Shown piece by piece: positions 42,137 through 49,545 of a DNA stretch of 64,000 bases. Numbering within the stretch: position 1 is the stretch's first letter; every line of letters starts with the position of its first letter. A program made the translations under genes and the position numbers. The stretch is from Cypionkella aquatica (GTDB lineage Bacteria; Pseudomonadota; Alphaproteobacteria; Rhodobacterales; Rhodobacteraceae), in assembly GCF_030161095.1 (NCBI RefSeq), contig NZ_BSPP01000007.1, positions 62,001 through 126,000 of the forward strand. Direction: 5' to 3'. Below the pieces are notes generated by a model. It was not told the origin of the DNA. It saw nothing but the letters and a program-made list of their open reading frames with translations, and did no database searches.

Positions 42137-42520
42137 TTCGCACCCTCCATTCGATGCGGTCATGGTGTCGGGTCGTTCTGGCGTGGAAAACCATCAATGC
42201 TGATTTGTTATCGCCGTTATCACTGTTATCACTGTTATCGCCGTAATACTTCCACTGTCCCCGGGGCGAAAAGCACCGAAAAACCTAAGTGCTTGATTTT
42301 GTTATGTCGTCGCTGTCTTTGACTTCTCAGCGACAAAGGGGCGACGGTGTAAGTGCTTGTGTTTATTATATTGTCGCTTTGTCGCTTTAGTCGCTATAAT
42401 ATCTATATAATAAGCCAGAAAACACCCCAGCTTCTATTGAGCACCGCAATTGGCAGAGTCTGGAAGTTCGCGCGCGCGCGTGCGAAGCGATCAGTGCGAC
42501 AACTGCGACATGGCGACAAC
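42137..42520. other. AT-rich iteron-like region of element A
   Basis: 384 bp without a gene. It contains four tandem 9-mers (42207-42242), two copies of TAAGTGCTTG (42286-42295 and 42350-42359), clustered GTCGC motifs (three in 42371-42396), an AT-rich stretch (ATATTATATAGAT-type near 42400) and an AAGCGCTT palindrome near 42533. This layout is like a replication origin or a complex promoter. Confidence 0.6.
42207..42242 (+). repeat. Tandem 9-bp repeats (iteron-like)
   Basis: GTTATCGCC, GTTATCACT, GTTATCACT, GTTATCGCC in uninterrupted succession, followed by the partial GTAATACTT. Confidence 0.85.
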
Positions 42521-42895
42521 TTAACAAAAACAAGCGCTTAAGCTACAGCGATCCGGCGACAAGCTCGGCGACACAGCGACAAATATCCGCCACCGGTCGT
42601 AGTTCGCTGATGTGGCGCAAGCTGCCAGGCAATCAAGCCCGGCAGCCAGAGCGTCGGGCAGCAGGTATTCCCGTTCGGTCTCGATCAGCCACGCCCGGAG
42701 GTCTTCCACCCGGTGCATGGTTTTCGTCACCATGATCTTCTTGCCCGAGTAGGTGCGGGTCTTCACGCGACCTTTGAAGAACGGAATGCCCACACCGCGG
42801 GTGCGATATTGGTCGAGAGACTTGGGGGCAATTCCGGTGATTTCGGCCACATCTTCATTCGTGAGGCCGATAAACGATGGCGTCGATTGTTCCAT
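42521..42895 (-). CDS. Excisionase/AlpA-like DNA-binding protein, element A
   Basis: 124 residues from ATG 42895. The first half is a MerR/AlpA-type winged helix: IGLTNEDVAEITGIAPKSLD followed by QYRTRGVGIPFFKG, typical of recombination directionality factors. The longer frame to 42991 runs through a hairpin and is less likely. Close to the integrase, as expected of xis. Confidence 0.65.
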   Translation of the reverse strand: MEQSTPSFIGLTNEDVAEITGIAPKSLDQYRTRGVGIPFFKGRVKTRTYSGKKIMVTKTMHRVEDLRAWLIETEREYLLPDALAAGLDCLAACATSANYDRWRIFVAVSPSLSPDRCSLSACFC

Positions 42896-42997
42896 GACAA
42901 TGCTATCATCGCTACTATGAGCGATCTCCTGAGGGACTGGGATTTTGCACTGTCTGGTAGGGCGGGGAAACGTGTGGGTTTTCCCGCCCATTTTCTT

Positions 42998-43372
42998 TCA
43001 TGCCGACTGTAGCGCGGCCTGTTTGTCGGTTAAACCAACGAACTCGCCCTGTGTCACATTCGACGGCTGCACCATAGCCTGTGCGCCCGTGTCGATCAAG
43101 CCAAGCCGCTGCACGGCCATCTGCACCGCTTCCTCAAGAAAGGGCAGGCGTGACGGTTGGTGATCGGTGATGTGCTGTGCGATGAACTGGAGGTAGATGC
43201 GGCCAAACTTCATCTTGCTCGGCCAACTCTTCCTTGCCGCTTTGGAGGTGAAGCCCCCGACCGGAATGATCGTCGCCATTCTGGCGTCGTCCCATCCCAA
43301 CGCGTGCTGCGCCTCGTCAAAGGTCAGCAACAGCGGTTTCTTCCCCCAAGGCAAAAAGCTAGATTGATCCAT
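42998..43372 (-). CDS. Unknown protein next to the integrase, element A
   Basis: 124 residues from ATG 43372, with AGGAG eight bases upstream; GTG 43381 is too close to the ribosome site. No clear domain (LLLTFDEAQHALGWDDARMA, then KSWPSKMKFGRIYLQFIAQH). A GGGCGGG...CCCGCCC hairpin (42959-42990) follows the stop. Confidence 0.6.
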   Translation of the reverse strand: MDQSSFLPWGKKPLLLTFDEAQHALGWDDARMATIIPVGGFTSKAARKSWPSKMKFGRIYLQFIAQHITDHQPSRLPFLEEAVQMAVQRLGLIDTGAQAMVQPSNVTQGEFVGLTDKQAALQSA

Positions 43373-43472
43373 GCGACGCACTCCTACTGCGTTTGCAACA
43401 AGACTGACCCTCCAAACAGATCAGTTTTCCTCCGGCCATCGGGACTGCAATCCCGGTGGCCGTGCTTGCATC

Positions 43473-44615
43473 TTAGCGCGCGTCATGCCGGCGATTACGC
43501 CAGCGAACGCACCCCTTCGCAGTATTGTCCTGAGGCAACGATGGCTCGCCAAAGATCACGTAATTCCACGTCACACCAGCAGGGCGATGGTTCATCAAGA
43601 TCATCGTCATGCCCACATCGACACCCGCTTCCATCGCGAAGGTGCGAAACGTGTGCCGCATCCCGTGGGGGGCATAGTTGAAGGTGGTGGTGCGGCACAT
43701 CTGCTCTATGTGGCCGGACTTTGCCGTAGGGGATGCGAAGACATAGTGCGAGCAGAGGGGGCGGGTCAGTTCCCGAACTTCTTCCAACTCCTGTCGCACA
43801 AACCGGGGCAGAGGCAGCTTGAACGCCTTGGACTCGCCACCCTTTGGTGACGGCAGGGTCAGCACGCCATCGGCATCGATGTGTTCCCATTTCATCGACC
43901 TGGCGTCACCACTCCGAAGGCCGCACAGCAACATCACAATCCAGCACACCCGCCGAACGCGATCCTCCATCCCGTCCAGCGACCGCCACAGGGCAGGCAT
44001 GTCGTTCGGCGATACGGCCCAATTTCTCGCCACCTCTTTGTTCAGCTTCACGGCGCGTGTGACGACATTCGGGGGCAGGTCAAAGGTGCGGGCAGTGTCG
44101 TTCAGTAGCAGCTTGAGCACCCGCATTGCCCCGTTCGCACCATAGGCCCCGCTATTCTTCGTCAGGCGCTCGTGAAGGGCTCGGGCAGTTTCCCGGTCGA
44201 TCGCATCCATGCGGGTGTTTTTCAGCTTCTTCAACGAGCCGTCCACCTTGTCGCGATACCACTGCTTCGTCCGAGGCGAGAGGTCAGGGCGACTGTCGAG
44301 ATACCTTTCCAGCGCTTGCGCCAGGGTCGGAACTTCAGTCTTTACCCTGCGCGGGTCTTCACCCCTGCTGAGCTTCAAGCGGATTTCCTGAGCTTCGGCG
44401 CGTGCTGTCTTTAGCGACACCTGGTCAGTTCGCCCGAGCGTCACGGTGACGTAGCACCCGCCGGGGTTGTTGATCTTTCCCATCAGTTTGAACGACGACG
44501 CCTTCTTGCCCACGACGACACGAAGGCCGGGGACGGTTGCATCATACAGGATTGCACCCTGCGGATGCTCTTCGTGGAGTTTCGCCACAAGGGCTTGGGT
44601 TAGGCTGGTGGTCAT
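43473..44615 (-). CDS. int: Tyrosine-type integrase of element A (intact)
   Basis: 380 residues from ATG 44615, behind GGAGGATACA. Order: N-terminal arm-binding domain of the P4-integrase type (QGAILYDATVPGLRVVVGKK), core-binding SAM-like domain (about 110-200) and catalytic domain with Arg in LLCGLRSGDARSMKW, HxxR in GMRHTFRTFA, His in LMNHRPAGVTWN and the nucleophile Tyr in NYVIFGE. It reads away from the right core, about 155 bp from it. Its relative at 47905 in element B is truncated. It should act on the anticodon-loop core. Confidence 0.92.
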   Translation of the reverse strand: MTTSLTQALVAKLHEEHPQGAILYDATVPGLRVVVGKKASSFKLMGKINNPGGCYVTVTLGRTDQVSLKTARAEAQEIRLKLSRGEDPRRVKTEVPTLAQALERYLDSRPDLSPRTKQWYRDKVDGSLKKLKNTRMDAIDRETARALHERLTKNSGAYGANGAMRVLKLLLNDTARTFDLPPNVVTRAVKLNKEVARNWAVSPNDMPALWRSLDGMEDRVRRVCWIVMLLCGLRSGDARSMKWEHIDADGVLTLPSPKGGESKAFKLPLPRFVRQELEEVRELTRPLCSHYVFASPTAKSGHIEQMCRTTTFNYAPHGMRHTFRTFAMEAGVDVGMTMILMNHRPAGVTWNYVIFGEPSLPQDNTAKGCVRWRNRRHDAR

Positions 44616-44915
44616 TGTATCCTCCATATTCAGGCCCTGGTCTGGACCCTCTGACAGACCCAACGGTGACGAATGCACCGGAAGGCTATGGAAGGGATTA
44701 TGACGTGATTTCAAGCACTTCCGAACCATGAAACAGGCTGGGGAAGGCTACAGAAAACTCAGACTGAAATACTTAAAATCCTGCTTTCTGTTGTGAAAAG
44801 AGTAACGATTACATAGCCTTAAGGCGATTTTGTTCGGCGACAGCCATACATAAGCCATCTATGCCCGATTGATTGGCCTGAAATGGCTTGATAAAGGGCA
44901 GTTTCGGAGCCGTCA
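44616..44915. other. Junction of elements A and B
   Basis: 300 bp holding the integrase leader, the right end of A, the shared core at 44771-44780 and the left end of B. The right ends of A and B share a CACTTC...CCATGAAA block shortly before their cores (around 44717 and 48850). Confidence 0.65.
44771..44780 (+). repeat. Core between elements A and B
   Basis: ACTTAAAATC serving as the right junction of A and left junction of B. Confidence 0.85.
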
Positions 44916-44997
44916 CCCCACGTGGAGAAATTGGTAAACTCAGGAGACTTAAAATCTCCCGCCGTAAGGCTTCCCGGTTCGAGGCCGGGCGTGGGGA
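44916..44997 (+). tRNA. tRNA-Leu(UAA), carried by element B
   Basis: Complete class II tRNA: acceptor CCCCACG/CGTGGGG, D-arm GAG/CTC, anticodon stem GGAGA/TCTCC with loop CTTAAAA (anticodon TAA at 44950-44952), variable arm GCC-GTAA-GGC, T-arm CCCGG-TTCGAGG-CCGGG, discriminator A. No CCA is encoded (CGG follows), unlike the element A copy, so it depends on CCA addition. Position 1 is C. It is now 12.5 kb from the host tRNA promoter. Confidence 0.88.
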
Positions 44998-45048
44998 CGG
45001 TTCCAACTACATCTTGACCAACGAGGCAGACGCCTTTCTATTGGTGGG

Positions 45049-46116
45049 ATGGATCAACTTGACCTTCTCATAGCCGACTCATTTGTAGCAGAACTTGCAG
45101 GGCGACATGGCCTTCCAGTTACAGGGCTGTTGCCTCGATACATGGAACGCAAAACCAAGGCGGCCACTCGTGGTGCCAAGGCACGGCGATCGCTTGGCAA
45201 CGTCTATGCCTTGCTTGTGCTTGCCGAGGACTTTGTTGCGGGCAAACCCGATGGGTCCAGGTTCACTGACCTGCTAGCGCGCATGAAGGCGCTACCCTTT
45301 GGCTCAAAGCTGCAAAATCACCCACTCGACAACCGATTGAACGACGAATTTGGTCGCCAAATGGAAGTGACTGGCGATCTGCTACCAGTTCAAGCCACGC
45401 TAGTTGGCGGTCAGAAGGCGAGGCGGATTTCACCCGCTTTGCTCGCCCATGATGGTGCGAGCCCTGCGGCTGCTGCACAGTTTATTGTTGATGTGGTTGA
45501 GCAGTATATCCACCTCATCACCGAAAAGCAGTCGTCCTACCTGGACGAAATTGATGAGCTTACGACCGCAGCGGAGCTAACCGAATTTCTGGAGACAGCA
45601 TTTGAGCCAAACTCAGATGCAAGGCTTTTTGAGGTCGTCTCGTATATCCTGCTAGCTGAGCACTATCGGGGGCGCTCTGTCTGGGTTGGCGACTCGGCTG
45701 CAACCGTTCGAGAGACACCCATCCGCCTGTTCCGAAGCGGGCGCACTAACGCCAATGATGGTGGCATTGATTTCGTGATGCAGCCACTCGGGCGGTTCTT
45801 CCAGGTGACCGAAACTCTGGATTTCGCCAAGTATTTCCTCGACTTCGAGAAGGTCAATCGGTTTCCAATCAGCTTCGTCGTCAAGGTTGAAACTAAGCCA
45901 GACGCTGCAATCAAGATCATCAAGGCTGATGCCTTGCGCTCAGGGCGTTACACCGAGGCCCAGGTTGACAGCTACATGACCCTGTTTGAAGAGGTTTTCA
46001 CCCTACCCATTCTGCGCGAGGTTCTGGCAGCACTGCCAGGTGACGCGGCATCAGTGGGCAGGATGAAGAGCGAATTGGCCCTGCAATTCCGACTTGAATA
46101 CGGGCTGCTAGATTAG
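45049..46116 (+). CDS. Putative type II restriction endonuclease, element B
   Basis: 355 residues with no family I can name. It lies tail to tail with a methyltransferase gene, stop codons overlapping, as restriction partners often do. A possible PD-(D/E)xK core is NDGGIDFVMQPLGRFFQVTE (Asp, then about ten residues to a beta-strand), but the usual Lys would be Thr in QVT. If it is the partner of the YhdJ-like methyltransferase, the target might be ATGCAT. Starts with ATG just after the tRNA. Confidence 0.6.
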   Translation: MDQLDLLIADSFVAELAGRHGLPVTGLLPRYMERKTKAATRGAKARRSLGNVYALLVLAEDFVAGKPDGSRFTDLLARMKALPFGSKLQNHPLDNRLNDEFGRQMEVTGDLLPVQATLVGGQKARRISPALLAHDGASPAAAAQFIVDVVEQYIHLITEKQSSYLDEIDELTTAAELTEFLETAFEPNSDARLFEVVSYILLAEHYRGRSVWVGDSAATVRETPIRLFRSGRTNANDGGIDFVMQPLGRFFQVTETLDFAKYFLDFEKVNRFPISFVVKVETKPDAAIKIIKADALRSGRYTEAQVDSYMTLFEEVFTLPILREVLAALPGDAASVGRMKSELALQFRLEYGLLD

Positions 46117-46994
46117 AACAAGGTGGCTTGGGCAACTTCGGGCGCCGTGATCCCTTCGCCAGTTCTGTCCTTCTTTGACTTGTTCTTGGTTTTGCGGGCT
46201 TTGACTTTGGCCAGTTCATCCTCTGAATAGGTGGAGGGAATACCAACCCGACGAAGGCCTATCTTCACATATTCTTCGTTGATTTCGATGCCAATCGATT
46301 TGCGGCCAAGTCGTGCAGCAACCGCAGATGTGGTGAACGTCCCTGAGAATGGATCAAGAACAACGTCACCCGCATTGCTTGAGGCCTTTATCACACGTTC
46401 CAGCAAGGCCTCGGGTTTTTGCGAGGGATGATCTTCATATTCGTCCATCTTGAAGCGAACGCGGGCAAAGTCCCAGACGTTGCCAGGCACTTTTTCCGTT
46501 GAGTATGGCTGTGGCGGGTCTTTCCGATAATCGATCAGCGCCCGTTTTGCCCCTGTCTTTGCCTCCACCAGTATCTCATCTGCATTGAACGTGTAGGCCT
46601 TCGGGTCAGCAACCATATGCAAAATGGGCTCCCACATTGATCCGAAGTATCTTCGGGCCTGGACGCCCGAACTGTCATATGTCCAGACAATCCGAGAAAG
46701 AATGTGGGCGCGTGCTCGGCAGAACAGGTCAAAGTGGGGCATCATCTGAGTTGAAGTCATCAGGTAAAAGGTCCCCGTAGGACTCAGCACCCTCAGGCAC
46801 TCTGCAATCCAAGCGCGGCTCCACTCCAAATATTCGTCCTCTTCCTTGAAGTCTTTCAGCCCGTTGAAGTCCTTCCCAATATTGTAGGGTGGGTCGGCAA
46901 ACACCAAGTTCACCGAGCCAGTTTCGACGGTTGCAAGGGCTTCGAGCACGTCCCCGTGCAGTATCTTGTGGTTCTCGGCTTCAAGTAAACGCAT
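46113..46994 (-). CDS. Adenine-specific DNA methyltransferase, YhdJ-like
   Basis: 293 residues of the beta class: catalytic motif IV VFADPPYNIGKDF near residue 33, and motif I near the C-terminus (LDPFSGTFTTSAVAARLGRK, SIGIEINEEY). It follows E. coli YhdJ almost throughout, for example IVWTYDSSGVQARRYFGSMW, ILVEAKTGAKRALIDYRKDP and EYEDHPSQKPEALLERVI. YhdJ methylates the second A of ATGCAT, so the same specificity is a fair guess. In E. coli YhdJ is an orphan; here it has a possible nuclease partner. Confidence 0.92.
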   Translation of the reverse strand: MRLLEAENHKILHGDVLEALATVETGSVNLVFADPPYNIGKDFNGLKDFKEEDEYLEWSRAWIAECLRVLSPTGTFYLMTSTQMMPHFDLFCRARAHILSRIVWTYDSSGVQARRYFGSMWEPILHMVADPKAYTFNADEILVEAKTGAKRALIDYRKDPPQPYSTEKVPGNVWDFARVRFKMDEYEDHPSQKPEALLERVIKASSNAGDVVLDPFSGTFTTSAVAARLGRKSIGIEINEEYVKIGLRRVGIPSTYSEDELAKVKARKTKNKSKKDRTGEGITAPEVAQATLF

Positions 46995-47118
46995 TGGCAG
47001 TCGTCTCCGGGCTTAGCTGTCTATCGGCTATCTCCTGACACAATATCGAGCGTCTTCAGGGAAAGATATGCCAAGCTCTAGCATACTCGACCGCGATGGA
47101 GTCGAACAGCCCGAGAAC

Positions 47119-47147
47119 AAAAAGAAAAGAGGCCCACGAAGGGCCCC
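47119..47147 (-). terminator. Terminator after the conserved gene pair, element B
   Basis: GGCCC-ACGAA-GGGCC hairpin (47131-47145), T-rich on the - strand (TCTTTTCTTTTT), 27 bp after the stop at 47174. It corresponds in place to 36811-36843 of element A. Confidence 0.8.
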
Positions 47148-47173
47148 TTGTTTGTCGCTTCCAAAACCGCTGG

Positions 47174-47467
47174 TCACTCAGCCACGAAAACCTTGCGAAC
47201 CCGTGCCTCTACCTGTCTAGCACGCCACCTGCGCAACGCCCGCTGGCCCCACGCAGGCATGTCTCGCAAGTGAAGGCCAAGGTCTTCTGCCATCTGTTCG
47301 CGGGTCACCCCGCGCTCCATCGCCTGTTCGACCTGACCAACTGTGTCTTGGCCCGTTTGCCGCAACCGTTTACAAAACGAGGTGAGGGCACGTGCCCTCA
47401 GCCTTGCTTTTTCGATGGTGCTCTCCTGCGGTCCGTCCACCCTGTTCAGCAGGAGAAGTGGCTTCAT
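47174..47467 (-). CDS. Conserved element protein, second gene of the pair (element B)
   Basis: 97 residues, basic; counterpart of 36848-37069 of A by its N-terminus, with a longer C-terminus (QMAEDLGLHLRDMPAWGQRA) that could be another helix-turn-helix. ATGA overlap with the preceding gene, exactly as in A. Confidence 0.72.
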   Translation of the reverse strand: MKPLLLLNRVDGPQESTIEKARLRARALTSFCKRLRQTGQDTVGQVEQAMERGVTREQMAEDLGLHLRDMPAWGQRALRRWRARQVEARVRKVFVAE

Positions 47468-47796
47468 GCAGTCTCACCTTTCTGCTGACGGCGAAGCGGG
47501 ACCTCCACACCTTCTTTGCGAAGTCGGGCAGCAACCGAGGCGACCGAACGGCGGGAGGTCTGAGCATCCGTGAACTTCCCCCGGATGATTTGGACGATGG
47601 CGTCATAGGACAGTGTGGCGTCCATGACCAACTCGGTCACGGCAGAACCAATCGTCATGCGAGGTTCTTTCACTTCGGCGGGCTTTTGCACCTCAGCTGA
47701 TGCGGCCACTTCTGCCAATACCTTGTCAGCAACTTGGTCGGGGTCTTGGCCGTGCAGAACAGCGGACACAGCGTCCGTGAAGGTCTTCTTACTCAT
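47464..47796 (-). CDS. Conserved element protein, first gene of the pair (element B)
   Basis: 110 residues, counterpart of 37066-37374 (DAVSAVLHGQDPDQVADKVL; SVASVAARLRKEGVEVPLRR). The leader GGAGATGACTGACC is nearly the same as in A. Function unknown, possibly DNA binding. Confidence 0.75.
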   Translation of the reverse strand: MSKKTFTDAVSAVLHGQDPDQVADKVLAEVAASAEVQKPAEVKEPRMTIGSAVTELVMDATLSYDAIVQIIRGKFTDAQTSRRSVASVAARLRKEGVEVPLRRQQKGETA

Positions 47797-47904
47797 GGTC
47801 AGTCATCTCCTAAAAAGGTCCAGCGCGCAGCGCGATGAACAATCTCAGGTTGTCGCGCTGGTGGGGATAAACGAGCCCCTTAAACTGCGGGTGCTGATGA
47901 CAAA

Positions 47905-48747
47905 TCACTTCAGAGTTGCGGGGCAATTGCTTTCGGTAAGGGTCGACGAGCAAGCACCAGGCGCACGTGGTCCGAAAGCTCTGACGGCTGCGACACAAAG
48001 CGAGGGGAGTGCTTCCCACCTTATCGCCCGAGCGTTGCCGGAGCGAAGACCAGTTGTCAGCATCAAAAGCCAGCAAGCAGCCCGCACCCTATCTTCCATT
48101 GCATCAAGTTCCCGCCACAACTTTGGCAAGTCATCCCCCGAGATTGCCCACTGGCGAGGGTGCTCTTTGTTCAGGCGGACAGCACGGGAGATGGGGTTGG
48201 GCGGTAGGTCGAGTGTGCGGGCAGCATCGTTGTGCAGGAGCTTCAAAACACGGGCAACATGATTGGCAGCAGATGGGCCATTCTTCTTTGTCACACGTTC
48301 ATGCAGGCGACGAACGGTGTCACGATCCATCTTATCCATGGGCAGCTTGGCAAGGTCCTTCCACACGGGTTTGAGATGAGTGCGGTAGCTGCGAAGCGTC
48401 GTGGGTTGCAGGTCATTTTTCCGGGTCTCTTCATACCTGGACAACACCTCTTCAAGCGTTGGCATCTTGCTTTTGGGCGTTCTTGGGTCTTCTCCACGAG
48501 CAAGCGCTTGGCGCAACTCCACCGAACGTGACCTAGCGGTGGTGAGGGACATTTCATCAGTACGCCCCACGATGATGGACACGTAGCGACCTGTTCCATC
48601 ATTTACCCGCCCCACATGCTTGAACGAGCAACTGGTCTTGCCCACCACGAGACGTAGCCCTGCAACCTCTGAGTCATAGAGTTGGGTCCCAGGGGTGTGG
48701 TCTTCCATTGCCCTTCGAACCAGGGCTTGCGTCAACTTCTCTGGCAT
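47905..48747 (-). pseudogene. Truncated tyrosine integrase of element B
   Basis: 280 residues from ATG 48747 (AGGAAGATGAT upstream). The N-terminal and core-binding domains match the intact integrase of A (QLYDSEVAGLRLVVGK, TARTLDLPPNPISRAVRLNK-like regions), and the first catalytic Arg is there (MLTTGLRSGNARAIRWE). At about residue 245 (near 48012) the match stops; HxxR and the Tyr nucleophile are missing, replaced by 35 unrelated residues. The 210 bp from there to 47797 have no recognisable origin. Confidence 0.85.
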
Positions 48748-48903
48748 ATCATCTTCCTGTCTATCAAAGCCATGTGTCAGGCCATTTCTGAGCCATGGCG
48801 TCACATGGTTCAGGAAGGGCAGACAGGAAAATAGTGCGCTAGATCAATCACTTCGTAAGCCATGAAATGGCCCCACGTGATTGCACATGGCGAAGGTCGA
48901 ACA

Positions 48904-48913
48904 ACTTAAAATC
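48904..48913 (+). repeat. attR core of element B
   Basis: ACTTAAAATC; to its left the sequence (GAACA) is element, to its right tRNA. Confidence 0.85.
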
Positions 48914-48959
48914 TCCCGGCCGTATGGCCGTGCCGGTTCGAGTCCGGCCGCGGGCACCA
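48904..48959 (+). pseudogene. 3' half of the host tRNA-Leu(UAA)
   Basis: From the anticodon loop on: TCTCC stem, variable arm GGCC-GTAT-GGCC, T-arm GCCGG-TTCGAGT-CCGGC, acceptor strand CGCGGGC, A and CCA. The acceptor pairs perfectly with GCCCGCG at 32194-32200. Without a 5' half next to it, it cannot form a tRNA. Confidence 0.9.
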
Positions 48960-48978
48960 GTCTGGCTAAAGTATTGCT

Positions 48979-49440
48979 TTAGAACAGCTCCTTAACCGCC
49001 TCCATCGCCACATACGTCGAGGTTGATGCGACATGTGGCAGCGCCGAGATGCGTTCGGCCAACACCCGGCGGTAATCCTGAATATCAGTGGTGCGCACCT
49101 TCAACAGGTAATCGAAACGGCTGGCGATCATATGGGCCTGTTCCACTTCTGGCACCGCCAGCACGGCTTTGTTGAAGGCCTGCAAAGCAGCTTCTCGCGT
49201 ATCGGAAAGCCGCACTTCGACAAAGGCGACATGGGCTTGCCCCATGCGGATCGGGTCCAGATTGGCGCGGTAGCCGGTGATCACGCCGCCATCCTCCAAC
49301 CGTTTCATCCGGGCTTGGGTCGGGGATTTTGACAGGCCAATGCGGCGGCCCAGTTCGGTGGCGCTGATGCGGCCATCCATGCTGAGTTCGCGCAAAATCG
49401 CGTGATCAAAGCGGTCCAGCTCGGCCCGGTCGATTGGCAT
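48979..49440 (-). CDS. putR: Lrp/AsnC-type regulator, probable proline-utilisation activator PutR
   Basis: 153 residues: N-terminal HTH (DHAILRELSMDGRISATELG, GLSKSPTQARMKRLED) and C-terminal RAM domain (VFVEVRL-like VAFVEVRLSDTRE, RFDYLLKVRTTDIQDYRRVL). Divergent from putA with 105 bp between, as for PutR of Rhodobacter capsulatus, which activates putA with proline and represses itself. Confidence 0.88.
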   Translation of the reverse strand: MPIDRAELDRFDHAILRELSMDGRISATELGRRIGLSKSPTQARMKRLEDGGVITGYRANLDPIRMGQAHVAFVEVRLSDTREAALQAFNKAVLAVPEVEQAHMIASRFDYLLKVRTTDIQDYRRVLAERISALPHVASTSTYVAMEAVKELF

Positions 49441-49482
49441 GGCGCTGCGATCCTTTTACGGCGTTTCGGCTGCGGTTCAGTC

Positions 49483-49488
49483 TATAAT
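49483..49488 (+). promoter_or_regulatory. putA -10 element
   Basis: TATAAT at 49483-49488, 58 bp before the putA start. No good -35 stands 17 bp upstream, consistent with a promoter that needs the PutR activator. Confidence 0.5.
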
Positions 49489-49545
49489 GAGGGAAACAGC
49501 CTGTCAAACCTGCGCTATCATGGGCAAAATATTTGGGGGTCTGCG

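Larger units (their letters stand above)
32224..44780. mobile_element. Element A: tRNA-Leu-integrated, tRNA-carrying defence element (about 12.5 kb)
   Basis: Bounded by two copies of the core ACTTAAAATC. In order: left end, complete tRNA-Leu(UAA), m5C methyltransferase and HNH nuclease, OLD nuclease, a set of small leftward genes with an array of hairpins and an iteron-like region, excisionase-like gene and an intact tyrosine integrase reading away from the right end. The gene content suggests an integrative satellite rather than a full phage: no capsid, tail or large terminase genes are seen. Confidence 0.88.
44771..48913. mobile_element. Element B: degraded relative of element A (about 4.1 kb)
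   Basis: Same architecture as A but shorter: left end, complete tRNA-Leu(UAA), a restriction-modification pair, the conserved gene pair and a truncated integrase. The middle genes of A are missing. A appears to have inserted at the left core of B, leaving B between A and the 3' half of the host tRNA. Confidence 0.85.

Noticed and set aside
42959-42990. Hairpin GGGCGGG...CCCGCCC as terminator of the gene at 42998
   Set aside because: The T-rich side faces the + strand, opposite to the gene, so its role stays unclear and it is not listed as a terminator.
47810-48076. Small protein overlapping the end of the truncated integrase
   Set aside because: An 88-residue frame exists but has no family, no clear start signal, and overlaps a deletion junction.
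32224-48913. Group I intron in tRNA-Leu(UAA)
   Set aside because: Such introns in cyanobacteria also interrupt the anticodon loop, but are a few hundred bases long. Here 16.7 kb with integrases and complete tRNAs separate the halves, and no group I core is recognisable.
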